A DNA stretch of 64,000 nt from Begonia masoniana (GCA_022432975.1 CM039502.1:76193330-76257329); one strand, 5' to 3'. Counted from the first letter of the stretch, positions 11,184 to 22,557 are shown. Made by a program: numbers and translations. The notes: generated from the letters alone by a model not told the origin.

Positions 11184-14100
11184 TTAGTCCATCCTGCCCT
11201 TCAAGACCATCTCCTTTACTTCTGTGGGTGTTCTGCAGTATAATAACAAATAAAAATAATCAGGAAAGCAAGCACGCATAAACTAAAAGTTTAGCACAGA
11301 ATGAAAAGATGAGTAAATAAGGATTTTAATAATGTTTCTATTTGTGTTGACAGAGATCTTCATAACCATGATCCGTAAATCTGAATCTTTAGGAAAAGTA
11401 CAAAAGGAAAAATGTTTGAATAAAAATTTGAAGCATACGTGATAGAGCTGAGACGGAAAATTTCACAAAATATAAGATCTTTAGTAAAGAAAAAGGCTTA
11501 CACGAGATAGATATGGCCTCCCCATCCACTCAAACAGTCACGATCTACAGATGACATTAGTGCTTGAGAAACAGTCTCAAACAGCTCTTCCGGTTCCTGC
11601 AATATATTTGGGTAGATGTTTATATTGCTTCTATTGGCATAAATACATATATATTAAAAAAAAATCAACATCATGTTGCAATCACCCTAAGAAATGTATG
11701 AATTAATTATAACAAAACAGCATCCTTGTCAAATTCTCATTTTTTAACACGTCTCCATCCTAGTTTGCAACATAACAGATCGCTTTAAATTTGTTTCTCC
11801 TTGTCCGTCAAAAATGTGGCAATGTGTTTTATAATGAAATATAGCAACAGAAAAGATAGTAAAAAGAAGACTGATACATACTTAGTAACTGGTAAAATAT
11901 AGAGCATGAAATCTTTGATTTTTCTCAATTTCAGACAGCCCCTTTACATTATGCATGTCATCTTACGATCCCACGTTTAACATTACTATCTGTAACCATC
12001 AGTAAGGTGATTGAGGGTGAAGATTGTGACATACCATGTCAGGCTTGAACAACGATTCACAAGCACCATAAAGAGACTCTGATGCTGTTCCAGCTACCAC
12101 AAAATCTTTTGCAAGCTCCCTAAGATCGAGTTCACCAAATTTATATGTTAATAACAATATTAAAATTAGATACTTAAGGGCGCTACAAATATAAAACATT
12201 AGAGCTACACAATAGTCGCCACATAAAGATGAGCATATGTCTAAGTCAGCAATATAAAATAACAAAGAATTAAAAGAAAATGCTAAACGCATCACAGAAA
12301 TTTTCTATTGCGCTGTAAGTTATATGTGATTTTTACAAGTCAAAAAAAATATTAAACTGAGAAATAGAACTTCCTAAATATATTTGAAGTTCTTGTGCCT
12401 TTTATTATTTATCTGTTACATATTATAACCGGGTAAATACAAATACCAAAGAATGGCAAAAAAGACCATTGAACATTGGAACTATAAATCTCATTAAAAC
12501 ACGAAGTTCAAACACTGGTACTTAATTTCAATTCATAAATTGATGGATAAACCAAAATATCAGATGTTAGAAGGAAACAAGTGGAGATATAACATCATTT
12601 GAGGCTCCAATAGACTGATCTTATCCAAGATAAATGAAAAACAGTTGATGTGAAAAGGAATAAAGCGTATAATTCGAAAATCATTTAGGGCTGTATTAGT
12701 GCAACAAATCGATATATTGACTTCAAACTTTTAACATGAACGCAATGCTCCCCAAATTGTGGGAATAAATTTACCAAAAAATTATGGGCATGAGGCATAC
12801 AAAGCAAGTGTTGATAGTTTTCCTCCATGATATGAAAAGGAAACATTCTAGCAAGGACGACAATCCGCATTCACCCGTTGAAACTCCATATAGGCAAGTT
12901 TACATGATGATGAAGCAAATAATACATGTACTCTCTTCCAAAGACCCAAGACAGAATATTTCAAGCTCTCAAATTTATAAAATTGGAAGAAATAAATTTA
13001 TGGAAAAGAAGAAAGAAATAACATCACTTGGCTCCAATCGAGTCCATCGTGCAAATGAATGGTTTGTTTTCATCGCTCAATCCAGCAATGACAGGCTGAC
13101 AGAAATAAGGGCCAAATCTGTAGAGCCAAAAACGTGGAAGATAATACAAATTAGAAATATTGGTAGTCAATCATCATAGTTTGAGGACATAAAACTCACT
13201 AGTTTCAATAACTCTTCCTCCATCAAATTGAAAAGAAAAGGAAATGGGAAAAAATATATGGCAGGAAATTTTACTCCACAATAAGACAATTTCTATTAGA
13301 ATCTGAAGGTAGCACCGCGTTTCAAATGGACAACTCCTTGTAGCAGTTAAAAGAATATCATGTTCATTTTTCCATAGAAAAGGCAAAGTTAATGACAGTA
13401 CTAGAAAGCCATACCAGGGATAATCTCAAAGCATCCAAAATGAATTACGTTATTTTGAAACATAAATGAACAGGTGTACGTAGCAACTATTGTCTTGTGT
13501 GATAAAATGAGAACACTGAATAAGAGAATGATTGCAGCTCTCTCCGTTTTATGTATGTCTAGGGTCACAGATTAAGAGTTTTACATATCAATTCTTATCC
13601 TGTATGATAACGTTAGAATAACGAATATGTGAATTTCCATTATCAACAAGAACAAAATTATAACTGAATGAAACTCGCATTCCAGTATATACCATATGCA
13701 TCTCTTACAAAAGCATTTGATGATTCAGATATCAAGACTCACTTCTTGTTTCGGGAAAATCTAAAATGGTTATCTAACCTTTTCTCATAGAGTATAGCTG
13801 ACACTAAACTGGCAAATGTCTCAGGCTTCATGTCCCTCTCTTCTCGAAGTTCATACAGTTTGTGTCGAAACACAAGCCGCTGGTACCTTCTCATATGAAA
13901 CAAAACCACCTTGAAGTTGTTGTAAAGAAGAAAAAATAAGATGTTTTTTTTTTCAAAAAAAAAAAAGCACAATATACAGCGTTTGGGCGTCGGTGGCAAG
14001 ACCAGCGAGACCGATGAAAAGCCTATCGTGCATCCTATAGATTCGCTGAAAGTCAGTGGCGATGGTTTGGAGCTGAACTCCTAGCCTCCGATCGCTCGCT

Positions 14101-14320
14101 ATAGCGAAGCAATTCTTCCCCACCATAGCAACAAGTGCACTACCATTGTACTCAAAGATCTGCAACAATCATTAAAAAAAAAAAAAAACGAACATCGTTT
14201 ACGTTGTCAGTACAGAAGAATTAGGGTTTCTGATACCAGACAAACCAAAGATGAAGAAGAAGATGTAACGATGAGGAAAGACGGGGAGAAGGAAGGTAAA
14301 TAAGAGGAGCATACCGACAT
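11184..14320 (-). CDS. PBC1: 20S proteasome subunit beta type-3 (beta3)
   Basis: Beta3 is a non-catalytic subunit of the inner ring of the 20S proteasome, acting in cytosol and nucleus. Seven exons join in phase: 14320-14315, 14159-13978, 13886-13779, 13117-13028, 12119-12035, 11596-11502 and 11232-11184. The sum is 615 nt, or 204 residues, the length I recall for plant PBC1. Exon 1 contributes only ATG TCG. The product starts [19 protein letters not shown], continues with [15 protein letters not shown], then [20 protein letters not shown], then [20 protein letters not shown], and ends [10 protein letters not shown]. Like other beta3 subunits it lacks the N-terminal catalytic threonine of beta1, beta2 and beta5. 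Everything needed for function appears intact. A CT-rich leader precedes the start. Confidence 0.97.
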
Positions 14321-15152
14321 CGGGAGAGGTGGCGTAAGGGGTTCAAAGACCGGGGAGGAGTTGAAGGAAATGGCGGATCTACTATGAACAATCTTAGTGT
14401 GGGTTGATTGTCTTGGCGATCACTCCATCGACCCCCTTTTTTCTTCATTTCATTTTAATTTTTAATAAAATAAATATTTCAGGGGAGGAAGAGAACTGAA
14501 TTAACTAGTTGGGCCCAATCAAGATAGCAGCCCATAAACAACTATTTATGGTCTCTCCTTTTTACTGCACTTCGTCTTCTTCTCTGCTTCATCATCAGAT
14601 CGAAATCGTGAAGCTTCCTCACGATTACAGGAATTTTAAGCATTCTGAGAACTCTCTTTTTGACTTAATTCCATTACAGGAAGTTCGGCAGGGTTACTTT
14701 TGCCAATACCTTGGAAATCTCTCTCTGGTTCTTTTGGTGCGTAGCTCTGAGAGGTCACGGTTATTCAGAACAAGTTAACGAGCTTAGTTTGAAACAAACG
14801 GTCACCGTAGACGCCATTTTTAATGGCGAGAGGCAAGATTTGTCGACGCTCTTTCATGGAAGTGCAGTGCTCGAGGAGAATTGCAGCAGGATGGGTGCAA
14901 TGTTAAGAGAACAGTTCATTACTGTCAGTTTGTAAATTTAGTTGATATTGTAAATTCAGTTGCGTTTCCTCTGCAGAGTATGTAAGTATCCATTTTCAAA
15001 ATGAAATGACAAGAGGAACAGAGATTATTATTTTTCACTGCAATCTCTCTCTCTCTCTCATCTTCCTCTTCACCGCCATTTTCATGACCTCCTTCTTCCT
15101 CCTCTGAATATCAATTCTTTACCCAATCTCAAGTTTGATGAACCTTATCGTT
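14321..15152. other. upstream region of PBC1 and unassigned sequence
   Basis: The PBC1 promoter and leader lie at the left. On the plus strand a reading frame at 14711-14935 (74 residues, containing LRGHGYSEQVNELSLKQTVT) could be an exon or a gene fragment, but I do not recognise a family. The right part is CT-rich and leads to the primer-binding-like site at 15153. A 5' LTR for the Copia element may lie here, but I cannot define its ends. Confidence 0.3.
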
Positions 15153-15165
15153 GTATCAGAGCCAA
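15153..15165 (+). promoter_or_regulatory. primer-binding-like site of Copia D
   Basis: TTGTATCAGAGCC is one base off the usual TGGTATCAGAGC complement of plant initiator tRNA-Met that follows a 5' LTR. I could not define the LTR that should precede it. Confidence 0.5.
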
Positions 15166-15361
15166 TAGATGGCATTGCTGAGCTCAATGATCATCTCCTC
15201 CCCATCTCTGTTACTTTGCCCTCTCCTCTTCCTCTGTTTCCCTTGGTAAATCAACGTTCACTGTCAAGCTAGCAGAAACTATCTAATATGGAACACTCAA
15301 TTACTCCATGTTGATATCGCAAACGACGTAGATAACATTCTAGATGGATCCTGTCCGCCGC

Positions 15362-16546
15362 TGTTAAGTCTTGAAAAATAATTATTCTACGAGTAATTTT
15401 AATTATAAATTACTTTAATGTGAGTGATAAATCAAAGTAATACATATATATTGACAGTGAATATCATAGTATCGCTTGCAACATCAATATATTTGTTAAT
15501 TATTAAAAATACGTGTTATTTTTCATATAATTATCATTAATTATTTTTATTTGCAGATTACTGATGATATGAAAGATTTAAAACAAGTGTTTGGCTCCGG
15601 AGAAAAAAGAGGGAGGATCTTAACAAACGATTTGGAAGTTGTTGGAGATTTTTCAAGAGGAAGAGAAAAATATGGAGATGATTTGAATTTTGAATGGAAC
15701 AAATTTTTGATTAAATAGAAAACTGAAGGGAGGACCGGAAAGGGGTGAGACATTCAGCAAGGAAGAGGGACAGTCTTCAACGGAGAACTCCACCAATTTT
15801 TCTGCTACTCAAAAACAAGTTTTTTTTATTCTTTTATTTTTTTATTCTTTTTTATGATTTTATGGATTGTTTAATTTCTTTCTTTCTTATGAACTAATTC
15901 TCTTTTGGCTAGATGAGATATTACTAAATCATTGATTTCTTGTGGAATGCTATTGATTTATGTTGAACAATTCAATATGTTTTTATTGATTAATTTATTT
16001 TATGCACGCACATGAATAAATACTAAGATGCTATTTTAGACGCCATGAAATAGTTATTAAGACGTGTATTGAATTGCATGAATGATTGATGCATGTGACA
16101 AGTATCAATTATAAGTATTATCATAATGGTTGCTTAAATTCATGTGATATATAGAATAACGCTTAAGTGGAATTCTAAATTGTATTGATTTTTCATAAGT
16201 ATGAAGAATAATAATAAAAAAAAAAGAATTAATCAAGAGCATAGACCAAGCCTTGATTCATGAGAAAATTCTAGTCATTTAACATAAAACTATAGTTGTC
16301 CCTACAACATTTGTAGTAAGAAATCAATTGGTAAAGGAAATCAAATCGAAGCCGTTGCTAATTAATTAATTATATAATTTGGTTTGATTTTCATTATTCT
16401 CATATTTGAATATTAATTTATATGAATTTAAATTACTGTTCCATAAATAGTTTAAGATTGATTAAATTTTGTCCTCGTGGGATCGATACTTTTGTACTAT
16501 TTGAATAGCGATACGTGCACTTGCGTAGTGTTATTTTTGCACAACA
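15362..16546 (-). mobile_element. solo LTR inserted in Copia D gag
   Basis: The 1185-bp block starts TGTTAAGTC and ends GCACAACA (TG...CA). It is flanked by GCCGC (15357-15361) and GCCAC (16547-16551), a 5-bp target duplication with one change. Across the insertion the flanking Copia Gag reading continues (DGSCPP before, PLQFMDSL after). Near the right end GTGGGATCGATAC and GTGCACTTGCG occur; the reverse complement of both is found near the left end of solo LTR 27107-28894, so the two belong to related families in opposite orientation. Confidence 0.75.
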
Positions 16547-17060
16547 GCCACCCCTTCAATTTATGGACTCTCTCTCGAATCAGATCAACCCCAAGTATAC
16601 CCTCTGACAACGCTACAATCAGCTCATTATGAGTTGATTGTTCTCCTCTCTGTCTGAAGAATTACTGCCACAAATCGTTGCTTTCACCATTGCCAGTGAG
16701 GTCTGGTTGGCTCTTGCACAGATGTTCGCCTCTTCTTCCCTGGCGAGAATTACTGATCTCCGGACGCAGCTCCACTCCTTATCCAAAGACGGCATTTCGG
16801 CAGCCTGCTATATTCAGAAACTCACAACCCTCTGTAACACCTTGGCGGCCGTCGGAGAACCGGTCACTTATTGCGACTAGATAATTTTTTTTCTTAGAGG
16901 TCTGGGTAGTGAGCATAATCCCTTCGTCACCGCTATCACAAACTGATTTGATCAACCTCCACTGGAAGAGGTATAGAGTCTCCTTCAAAGCTACGATTTT
17001 CGTTTAGAAAAACAGAATCTGGTTGTCTCTCTCCCAACGTCAGGCCAGGTTCAAGCAAAT
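16547..17060 (+). pseudogene. Copia D Gag fragment
   Basis: The plus-strand reading includes SLSEELLPQIVAFTIASEVW, then LAQMFASSSLARITDLRTQL and KLTTLCNTLAAVGEPVTY, which is the UBN2-type Gag region of plant Copia elements. A stop lies near 16620 and others follow after 16878. No intact ORF remains. Confidence 0.75.
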
Positions 17061-17394
17061 GCCGTCATCCAACTCCCTTTCCAACCGGGATGGGTACCTC
17101 GGCCATTCCAGCACAGTTTCCCCCGTCCCAATTTCCAATATGGACACTATCAAAATACAGTCAGGTCTGTAACTCATCCACCAACAAATTGGCGCCCGCG
17201 CCAGCCCCCGGTCCAAGCCCTGATGTCAGATATACAATAAAATGGGTTACTCAGTCTTGGGCTGTTATCAAAGACTTAATCCTTCCTACAAAGGCCATGC
17301 CCCAACCCATCACTACCCACACCCCTTCTTCAGCCCTTCCCCGACCCACACCAGCCAACTTTCTTCCCCACTCATCTCCTTCCCGCAAGATAAT

Positions 17395-17930
17395 ACCGCA
17401 TGGCTTTTATTGACACTTGAAGTCTCTGATCCTGTTGCACCGTGGCTTCTCGACTTCGGGGTGCGACCCAGTATTTCACTCATCATTCCTTAGTGCTCCA
17501 CTAGCTTTAACCATACCCCGGCCCTACTCAAGTAGCCATTGTTGACGGTAAGCTACTTTCCATTTCTCAAACTGGTTCTGTTACTATCCTGACCACTCGT
17601 CGGTCTCTCCAATTGCGCACAGTCTGTCACACTCCACTGATGTCTCATAATCTCATTAGCGTTGCAAAATTGTGTAGAGACAACTCAGTTTTTTGTTGCA
17701 TTTCATTCTTCCTGAGGACCAGATTTCTCGTCAAGTACTCCTTCGGGTTCCCTGGTTGATGGGCTCTATCACATTCCATCAGTCCCACCTGTTCGTTCTC
17801 TGTCTGCTCGGCTGCCATCTCCGACCGGTGGCCCTCCCCATTTCTGGATTCCCCGTTACGCCACCCAAATCCCTCCTTTTTGAAGCATATTTTACATTTA
17901 TGTAATATTTCAGTTTCCACAACAGATGTT
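17395..17930 (+). pseudogene. Copia D protease and pre-integrase fragment
   Basis: PWLLDFG at 17440-17460 corresponds to the WLLDSGA protease motif with the serine replaced; SHNLISVAKLCRDN near 17645-17690 corresponds to the conserved segment between protease and integrase. Frames shift and stop repeatedly, so no function is left. Confidence 0.6.
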
Positions 17931-18467
17931 TCTTATGTATGTGTTGCATATCAGATGAGTAAATCTCATCATTTACCTTTTCAAAATTCTAGTTCAAATG
18001 TTAGTTCTCCTTTTGATATTGTACATACCGATGTCTGGGGTCCGTCTCTTATAAAATCTATTACTGGTGCCCGTTATTTTGTGTTATTTGTTGACGATTG
18101 TACTCGTTTTATTTGGTTGTTTCTTTTGAAATTGAAAAGTGAAGTTTACATTGTTTTCCAACACTTCTATAAATTTGTTTATACTCAATTTGGTATTCAT
18201 ATCAAAACGATTCAGTTAGATTGAGGTGGAGAGTTCCAATCTCTCTTTACGATGTTTCAGTCTTTTGGTATTCGTCTGTAACGCCCCGAGTTCTCTGAAC
18301 CCGGTTCGTCACACAAAACCCGTGCACGAACTAAAAACTTCATTCATAATTTGAATTAATTTAAATAACTTAGAGTTAAACAAAACCATAAAGTGTTTGG
18401 ATAATCGGATAAAATGTTCGAGATAAATCGACCAAAAGAAATAAAGGTTTAAATCACAAAACACTAT

Positions 18468-19468
18468 TCATCTGCCGATGAAGTCAACATGACTTCATCT
18501 GCCGATGAAGTCAACATGACTTCATCTGCCGATGAAGTCAACATGACTTCATCTGCCGATGAAGTCAACATGACTTCATCTGCCGATGAAGTCAACATGA
18601 CTTCATCTGCCGATGAAGTCAACATGACTTCATCTGCCGATGAAGTCAACATGACTTCATCTGCCGATGAAGTCAACATGACTTCATCTGCCGATGAAGT
18701 CAACATGACTTCATCTGCCGATGAAGTCAACATGACTTCATCTGCCGATGAAGTCAACATGACTTCATCTGCCGATGAAGTCAACATGACTTCATCTGCC
18801 GATGAAGTCAACATGACTTCATCTGCCGATGAAGTCAACATGACTTCATCTGCCGATGAAGTCAACATGACTTCATCTGCCGATGAAGTCAACATGACTT
18901 CATCTGCCGATGAAGTCAACATGACTTCATCTGCCGATGAAGTCAACATGACTTCATCTGCCGATGAAGTCAACATGACTTCATCTGCCGATGAAGTCAA
19001 CATGACTTCATCTGCCGATGAAGTCAACATGACTTCATCTGCCGATGAAGTCAACATGACTTCATCTGCCGATGAAGTCAACATGACTTCATCTGCCGAT
19101 GAAGTCAACATGACTTCATCTGCCGATGAAGTCAACATGACTTCATCTGCCGATGAAGTCAACATGACTTCATCTGCCGATGAAGTCAACATGACTTCAT
19201 CTGCCGATGAAGTCAACATGACTTCATCTGCCGATGAAGTCAACATGACTTCATCTGCCGATGAAGTCAACATGACTTCATCTGCCGATGAAGTCAACAT
19301 GACTTCATCTGCCGATGAAGTCAACATGACTTCATCTGCCGATGAAGTCAACATGACTTCATCTGCCGATGAAGTCAACATGACTTCATCTGCCGATGAA
19401 GTCAACATGACTTCATCTGCCGATGAAGTCAACATGACTTCATCTGCCGATGAAGTCAACATGACTTC
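18468..19468. repeat. perfect 27-bp hairpin minisatellite, array 1 (about 37 copies)
   Basis: The unit is GACTTCATC-TGCC-GATGAAGTC-AACAT: two 9-base arms that pair perfectly, a 4-base loop and a 5-base linker. I see no mismatch in about 37 copies. Because the unit is nearly palindromic and 27 is divisible by three, both strands are open and read a repeat containing TSSADEV. This is a property of the DNA, not evidence for a protein. Confidence 0.97.
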
Positions 19469-19855
19469 TTATGTATGTTTGCATATCAGATGAGTAAACT
19501 CCTCATCTTACCTTTTCAAAATTCTAGTCAAATGTTAGTTCTCCTTTTGATATTGTACATACCGATGTCTGGGGTCCGTCTCTTATAAAATCTATTACTG
19601 GTGCCCGTTATTTTGTGTTATTTGTTGACGATTGTACTCGTTTTATTTGGTTGTTTCTTTTGAAATGAAAGTGAAGTTTACATTGTTTTCCAACACTTCC
19701 TAAATTTGTTTATACTCAATTTGGTTATTCATATCAAAACGATTCAGTTAGATGAGGTGGAGAGTTCCAATCTCTCTTTACGATTGTTTAGGTCTTCTGG
19801 TATCGTCTGTAACGCCCCGAGTTCTGAACCGGTTCGTCACACAAAACCCGTGCAC
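19469..19855 (+). repeat. error-like duplicate of 17931-18330 between the two arrays
   Basis: This segment repeats the Copia D integrase piece from CTTATGTATG through the LTR E insertion junction to CCCGTGCACGAA. Compared with the original there are roughly 15 changes, mostly single-base losses (for example TGTGTTGC to TGTTTGC and GAACCCGG to GAACCGG). Because it spans the LTR junction, it arose after LTR E inserted, or it is an unpolished read joined in by the assembler. Confidence 0.85.
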
Positions 19856-20368
19856 GAAGTCAACATGACTTCATCTGCCGATGAAGTCAACATGACTTCA
19901 TCTGCCGATGAAGTCAACATGACTTCATCTGCCGATGAAGTCAACATGACTTCATCTGCCGATGAAGTCAACATGACTTCATCTGCCGATGAAGTCAACA
20001 TGACTTCATCTGCCGATGAAGTCAACATGACTTCATCTGCCGATGAAGTCAACATGACTTCATCTGCCGATGAAGTCAACATGACTTCATCTGCCGATGA
20101 AGTCAACATGACTTCATCTGCCGATGAAGTCAACATGACTTCATCTGCCGATGAAGTCAACATGACTTCATCTGCCGATGAAGTCAACATGACTTCATCT
20201 GCCGATGAAGTCAACATGACTTCATCTGCCGATGAAGTCAACATGACTTCATCTGCCGATGAAGTCAACATGACTTCATCTGCCGATGAAGTCAACATGA
20301 CTTCATCTGCCGATGAAGTCAACATGACTTCATCTGCCGATGAAGTCAACATGACTTCATCTGCCGAT
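19856..20368. repeat. perfect 27-bp hairpin minisatellite, array 2 (19 copies)
   Basis: Same unit and phase as array 1, 513 bp, again without visible variants. It starts immediately after GTGCACGAA of the duplicated LTR end and runs into the degenerate CCGATAGA region. Confidence 0.97.
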
Positions 20369-20570
20369 AGAAATAGGTCTATATTTATCGATAGAAATAA
20401 GGTTACATCTTCCGATGCCTTTACCGAAGACATCATCCGATAGAAATTTGGATACACCTACCGATAGACATCCCCTTCCGGTAGGTTCAAACTACTCAAC
20501 TTCTGCCGACAGAATGCATCTGCCGACAGATAACAAAACACATCCCATCTACCGATAGATTCAGGGCGAC
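20361..20570. repeat. degenerate CCGATAGA repeat region
   Basis: About ten spaced variants of TCTGCCGATAGA occur (CATCCGATAGAAAT, CTACCGATAGAC, TCTGCCGACAGA and others). These look like older, diverged relatives of the hairpin unit, and probably the seed from which arrays 1 and 2 expanded. Confidence 0.7.
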
Positions 20571-21079
20571 ATTCTGGCTACTCCTAATTATACAATACAA
20601 CTCCATTTATGAAAAAGAATCTATTTGCCTTACTGAAATCACTCAGAAAAAGGATTCAAACCCATGTATTCCTTAAAATCCAACGAGTGCAAATCTTCAA
20701 ATCTCAGCGGAATGCCATTATCAAATAACAAAACTCAATTTGTTCAAAACGCTGATATCACCACTGTTATGAAAACTCGATCCATCTAAAATAAAGCATT
20801 GATAATAAAACCTTCACTCCAACAGACATCAATTAAACTGCCCCATCAGCTGCCAGAACATTGTGTGGATGCACTCCTCCAACCCAACTAGCCTTCTGTG
20901 AACTCAGTAAACACACCTGCTAAAACTTCTTCACCTACATCACAAAACTCATCTATTAGCCTAATGCTAAGCAAGTAAAGCAATAATGCATGAAAAGCTG
21001 AAGACATGTCATCCTAGCATGCAGTTTCTACTTTTCTCACCTCTGTTACATATTCATCGTTATAATCGGATTCCTCTCT

Positions 21080-21275
21080 AAATTGGGAGTTGAATCACTT
21101 CTCCCAAAGTATGAACATCCCTGTCTCATTAGGAGTTGGATTAATTCTCCTAACAGTGAATATATATATACTGATCAATGTTCAGATCCACTTCGAAATT
21201 GGGAGTTGGATCAGTTTTCCCAAAGTATGATCCCTGGCTCATTAAGGGTTGGATTAGTTCCCTTAACAGAAAATG
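21080..21275. repeat. internal duplication in LTR E
   Basis: Two diverged copies of a segment with TTGGGAGTTG, CTCCCAAAGTATGA and TCATTAGGAGTTGGATT (about 21080-21165 and 21198-21275). A related pair occurs in LTR H (63175-63366), so the duplication predates the split of these copies. Confidence 0.6.
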
Positions 21276-22386
21276 TTTCACATAAATCACTTCAGAATGT
21301 TCACTTCCTCACTATATCAAAACATGTAAACTCATTTTCGTGTACTTTCAAATATATGATGCATGAAACAGGAAAACATTCAAACACACAAAAATCCTAT
21401 TGTTCTGTGATGTAGGCCCGAAGGCACAAGCAAACTTCACTTACCTGGATTCCTAGCAAATGCTCGGTTAAGAGCTACCTCGGGGGTTTGGTTCACCTAT
21501 ATTCATAAACAGAATGTTAAACCTTAGTCTAAGCTATTCAGAATTCTAAGGAGTTGGTTTGGGAGTACTTCTCACAGAGCATTCCCGATTAAACTCCAAA
21601 CTCGAACTACTCTTTCTCACGACATTCCCAAGATATCCACATTGTCCTTTTTCTGTTATCTATTTATCAATACATAAAGAAAACAAAAGAACTTACCTAA
21701 ATCGAAGGAGGTCGCTGGAAGAAATCAAAGAGAGGTCTCCAATCGCTCTCGGCTAAACTGAGGAGCTGAGAATTCCGAAGAGGAAACAATAAACAGTGGC
21801 GGCTAAACCTTATTTACTCTTTCCTTAAATACGATATCCATTGCAAAAATTGACAATTACCCTTATACCCCCACTTAGTTACTCATTAACCTAATTGATA
21901 TCTCTCCCAATTTCATTCCATAAAATTCACACTTAGAAGATTAATAGATTATTTTAATTCTAATAAACCGGGTGTTACATCGTCACCGTGTCTCATGTCC
22001 ATATACTCCCAATCAAAATGGTCGAGTAAAATAAAAAAATCGTCATGTTGTTGAAACCGGTCTTGCACTACTGTTTCATTCCTCAGTTCTTCACCACTTC
22101 TGGCCTTACGTTTTTGCCACAACTACTACCTTAATAATTTTGTTACCCATTTCTGCCCTCCAGCATAAATCTCCCTTTGAATGTTTGTTTGGCTCTATTC
22201 CAAAATATTCATCGCTAAGGGTTTTTGTCTGTCTGTGTTTTCCCTTTCTTCGACCTTTCAATTCCCATAAACTACAACCACGTTCCCTCTCGTGTGTCTT
22301 CTTAGATCTCAATCAACAACACAAATACTACATATGTTTAGATCATCACACCAATAAAATATACATTTCTCGTCATGTGTCTTCTT

Positions 22387-22557
22387 AGTTCTCTCACGGA
22401 CAACTATATGCTGCACTGTCACGTGCAAATAATTTATCATCAATTCGTGTGCTAATTAGACCTTCAAACATGCTGACAAATGTACCAAATTTAGCAAAAA
22501 ATGTTGTCTACAAAGAAATTCTCTCCGAAGTTAGTAGCCAAGCGAATGCTATGCCTT
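22387..22557 (+). pseudogene. PIF1/Helitron-type helicase C-terminal fragment
   Basis: The frame reads FSHGQLYAALSRANN, then SIRVLIRPSN and NLAKNVVYKEILSEVSS, ending in a stop at 22555-22557. The GQLYxALSR and KNVVYKEVL motifs are the last conserved motifs of PIF1-like helicases, which plant Helitrons encode. Only the C-terminus is present, joined directly to Copia D integrase. A Helitron origin is likely, but a cellular PIF1 gene is not excluded. Confidence 0.65.

Larger units (their letters stand above)
18277..21979 (-). mobile_element. LTR E: solo-LTR-like insertion carrying hairpin minisatellites
   Basis: It begins TGTAACGCCCCGAG and ends CCGGGTGTTACA, flanked by perfect TCGTC duplications (18272-18276 and 21980-21984). 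TG...CA ends and a 5-bp target duplication are the marks of an LTR. No gag or pol is inside. Of the 3703 bp, about 1.5 kb are two minisatellite arrays and about 0.4 kb is a duplicated piece of the host Copia. The orientation is set by similarity to the LTR at 62469-64000, including GTTTAGCCGCCA near its promoter end. It is probably a solo LTR of a Ty3-type family; the family is inferred. Confidence 0.7.
15153..22386 (+). mobile_element. decayed Ty1/Copia retrotransposon (Copia D), with nested insertions, 3' part missing
   Basis: Order on the plus strand: primer-binding-like TTGTATCAGAGCC (15153), Gag fragment, protease and pre-integrase fragment, and the integrase core. Two LTR insertions interrupt it (15362-16546 and 18277-21979), each with a 5-bp target duplication; removing them restores continuous Copia protein similarity. 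Reading frames carry many stops. Integrase similarity ends near 22386, where the sequence passes directly into a PIF1-type helicase fragment; reverse transcriptase and RNase H are absent. The element is dead. Confidence 0.8.
17931..22386 (+). pseudogene. Copia D integrase, split by LTR E
   Basis: The first part (to 18276) reads SPFDIVHTDVWGPS, then FVLFVDDCTRFIWLFLLKLK, the integrase core with its Asp residues. The second part (from 21985) continues with SCPYTPNQNGR and, after stops, FECLFGSIPKYSSLRVFVC and YYICLDHHTNKIYISRHV. With LTR E and one TCGTC target copy left out, the reading runs without a break across the junction. Stops elsewhere show it is a pseudogene. Confidence 0.8.

Noticed and set aside
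18468..20368. CRISPR-like array
   Set aside because: The repeats are contiguous with a constant 5-base linker and no variable spacers, in a plant LTR. There are no cas genes.
18464..20457. Long ORFs on both strands made of TSSADEV repeats as novel proteins
   Set aside because: The 27-bp unit is a palindrome and a multiple of three, so both strands are open by construction. Unit homogeneity is at DNA level with no synonymous variation.
22106..22388. Independent plus-strand gene at 22140-22388
   Set aside because: It is the Copia D integrase end (YYICLDHHTNKIYISRHV), not a host gene.
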